NCBI GenBank assembly: GCA_013397435.1
Contig: VZRG01000004.1
Coordinates: 1,043,415-1,107,414, forward strand
DNA from: Erythrocercus mccallii
Lineage: Eukaryota > Chordata > Aves > Passeriformes > Dicruridae
DNA length: 64,000 nt
Direction: 5' to 3'
Shown here: positions 62,791 through 64,000 of the stretch, in pieces
Layout: each line of letters starts with the position of its first letter
Position numbering within the stretch: the first letter of the stretch is position 1
Program-made: the position numbers and the translations under genes
The notes under the pieces: model-generated
The model's database searches: none
The model's input: only the letters and a program-made list of their open reading frames with translations
Told to the model about the DNA's origin: nothing

Positions 62791-64000
62791 CTTTGCCTTG
62801 TATTTTATAGAGTTGTCTAGAAAAATGGGTGTCAAACATTACTATTGGGAATAGCAGACTTTAAATAAACTTTGCTTTCACTTTTGTCACAGTTATAGAA
62901 GACGCATGGTTGAACATCAGCAGGGAACATCAGAAGGAAACTGTAACCCAGAGGTGGTGGTGGAACACCAGCATAAAATAAGAGAACAGGATGAGTCTAA
63001 AGTGATTCCTCATGGCTTGACTGAGTGAATTACCTCCAGGCCATTGTAATGAGGTGGATAGAAGGGGACTGGGCAGGGGCAGAGGGGTGTATAGGCAGTG
63101 ATGAATGCCATGAGTAAGACATGATGGGTCCTCCATCAATATTGATAATCAGACCTCACTGTTGGCAGCATGCATATGAAAGAAGGCATGTGAAGACCAC
63201 CTTCCCCACCCTCTTTCCATCTAGTTACTGTATTCCTCTCTCAAGAATGAGGAGAGCCTTTGTGCTTTGAGGGAGCAATAAATCCTGCCTACATCCAGTT
63301 CCTCTCCCCAAGTATGTGATGGATAATACCCTGCAGAACTCATTTAAACATCTTCTTAAATCTGCTTTTATGAGGCACAAGAAGAGAGATCCTTATATAT
63401 CCTAACTTGTTTGGATATTCCCAGTTTCTGGGAAATAAAAAAGATCAAGTGGCTGTGCCTCCTTGCTCATGAATCATGTCAGCCTGGTCTCCATGACATT
63501 TTGGGACACAAGGTCAGTGGAAAGTCAACTGTTTCCTCAAACACTAAACCGAATCTGAATTCCAGTAACAGCAAATCCATTTATGATCTACAGCCCCTGG
63601 TAACCTGCAGACTTGTCTGAGGGTGTAGATCAAGCCTACATCTATGAAATGGTGCCTGACATTGCAAGATCTGAAGTCCTAGACTAGGGACAGGGACTAG
63701 GATGTACCTGCTGCCAGACATGTTTGATTGGCCCATGACTGCAGATGTACTCCAGAGTTTCAGCTGTCCCTCTATCTTCGGCCTTCATTGCTGATGTTTC
63801 ATGTATGATATGAAAAGGATTTCAGGCACACTTCATGCACTTTGAGGGTAATTACATAGCAGCAAGAGCAAATGCACAATCTCACTTTTTCATCTTCAAG
63901 AGTGTCTCTGGGGTTTGCTTTGGGACATGCCAGAAGAATATTCACCAAGAGGACCTTACCCTTCAGACTGGATGGACTGAAGCCATGGGGCCAGTTCTTT
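62791..64000. other. Unique non-coding sequence to window end
   Basis: Frames of 69 codons on each strand (62930-63139 minus, 63411-63620 plus) are unrecognised. No repeat or RNA gene was identified. Confidence 0.5.

Noticed and set aside
1..64000. CRISPR arrays, phage genes, operons or toxin systems
   Set aside because: No regularly spaced repeats, no dense same-strand coding and no ribosome-binding-site pattern. The sequence is eukaryotic.

Overview
This 64 kb window looks like non-coding DNA from a draft vertebrate assembly, most likely a bird. The base composition is AT-rich and CpG-poor. There are no operon-like open frames and no Shine-Dalgarno-linked genes, and there is one run of Ns (52948-53751). 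The recognisable repeats are relics of CR1 LINEs, the dominant retrotransposon of birds and other non-squamate reptiles, together with degraded palindromic repeats of a kind I know from turtles, crocodilians and birds. There are no Alu, B1 or L1 elements and few repeats overall. That favours a bird over a mammal or turtle, but this is inference, because no species-diagnostic gene is present.

I could not support any protein-coding gene, exon, tRNA, rRNA, snRNA or known microRNA. The longest open frames (187, 164, 157 and 139 codons) occur on both strands, have no recognisable domain, and are about what 64 kb of random sequence gives. Several overlap GC-rich patches or ancient repeats, and the two longest apparent frames only read through the N gap. 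The window is best described as intergenic, or as part of a very long intron.

Layout. 0-24 kb: mostly unique AT-rich sequence with a GC-rich block (about 680-960), several MIR-like ancient SINE remnants (about 1.86, 2.9, 13.45 and 22.9 kb) and simple repeats. 24-42 kb: unique sequence with AT-rich palindromes, a palindromic archosaur/turtle-type repeat (about 38.0 kb) and a strong hairpin (41.93 kb). 42-53 kb: a purine-rich tract, a hAT-like terminal fragment (47.2 kb), a perfect 18-bp-arm hairpin (48.84 kb), an internally deleted CR1 (50.8-51.3 kb) and an old interspersed repeat (52.6-52.9 kb) just before the assembly gap. 54-64 kb: two more CR1 fragments (54.9 and 60.7 kb), a G-rich quadruplex-prone patch (60.15 kb), and two different degraded palindromic repeats side by side (62.6-62.8 kb).

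All three CR1 pieces lie in the same orientation, with the element sense strand on the minus strand. I found no CRISPR array, no integrated virus with readable genes and no convincing novel gene system. The most unusual signals are two near-perfect inverted repeats, at 48842-48881 and 41934-41996, far beyond chance. They look like template-switch products or structured RNA/MITE-like hairpins. A few AT-rich segments have the texture of conserved developmental enhancers, but that can only be tested by alignment.
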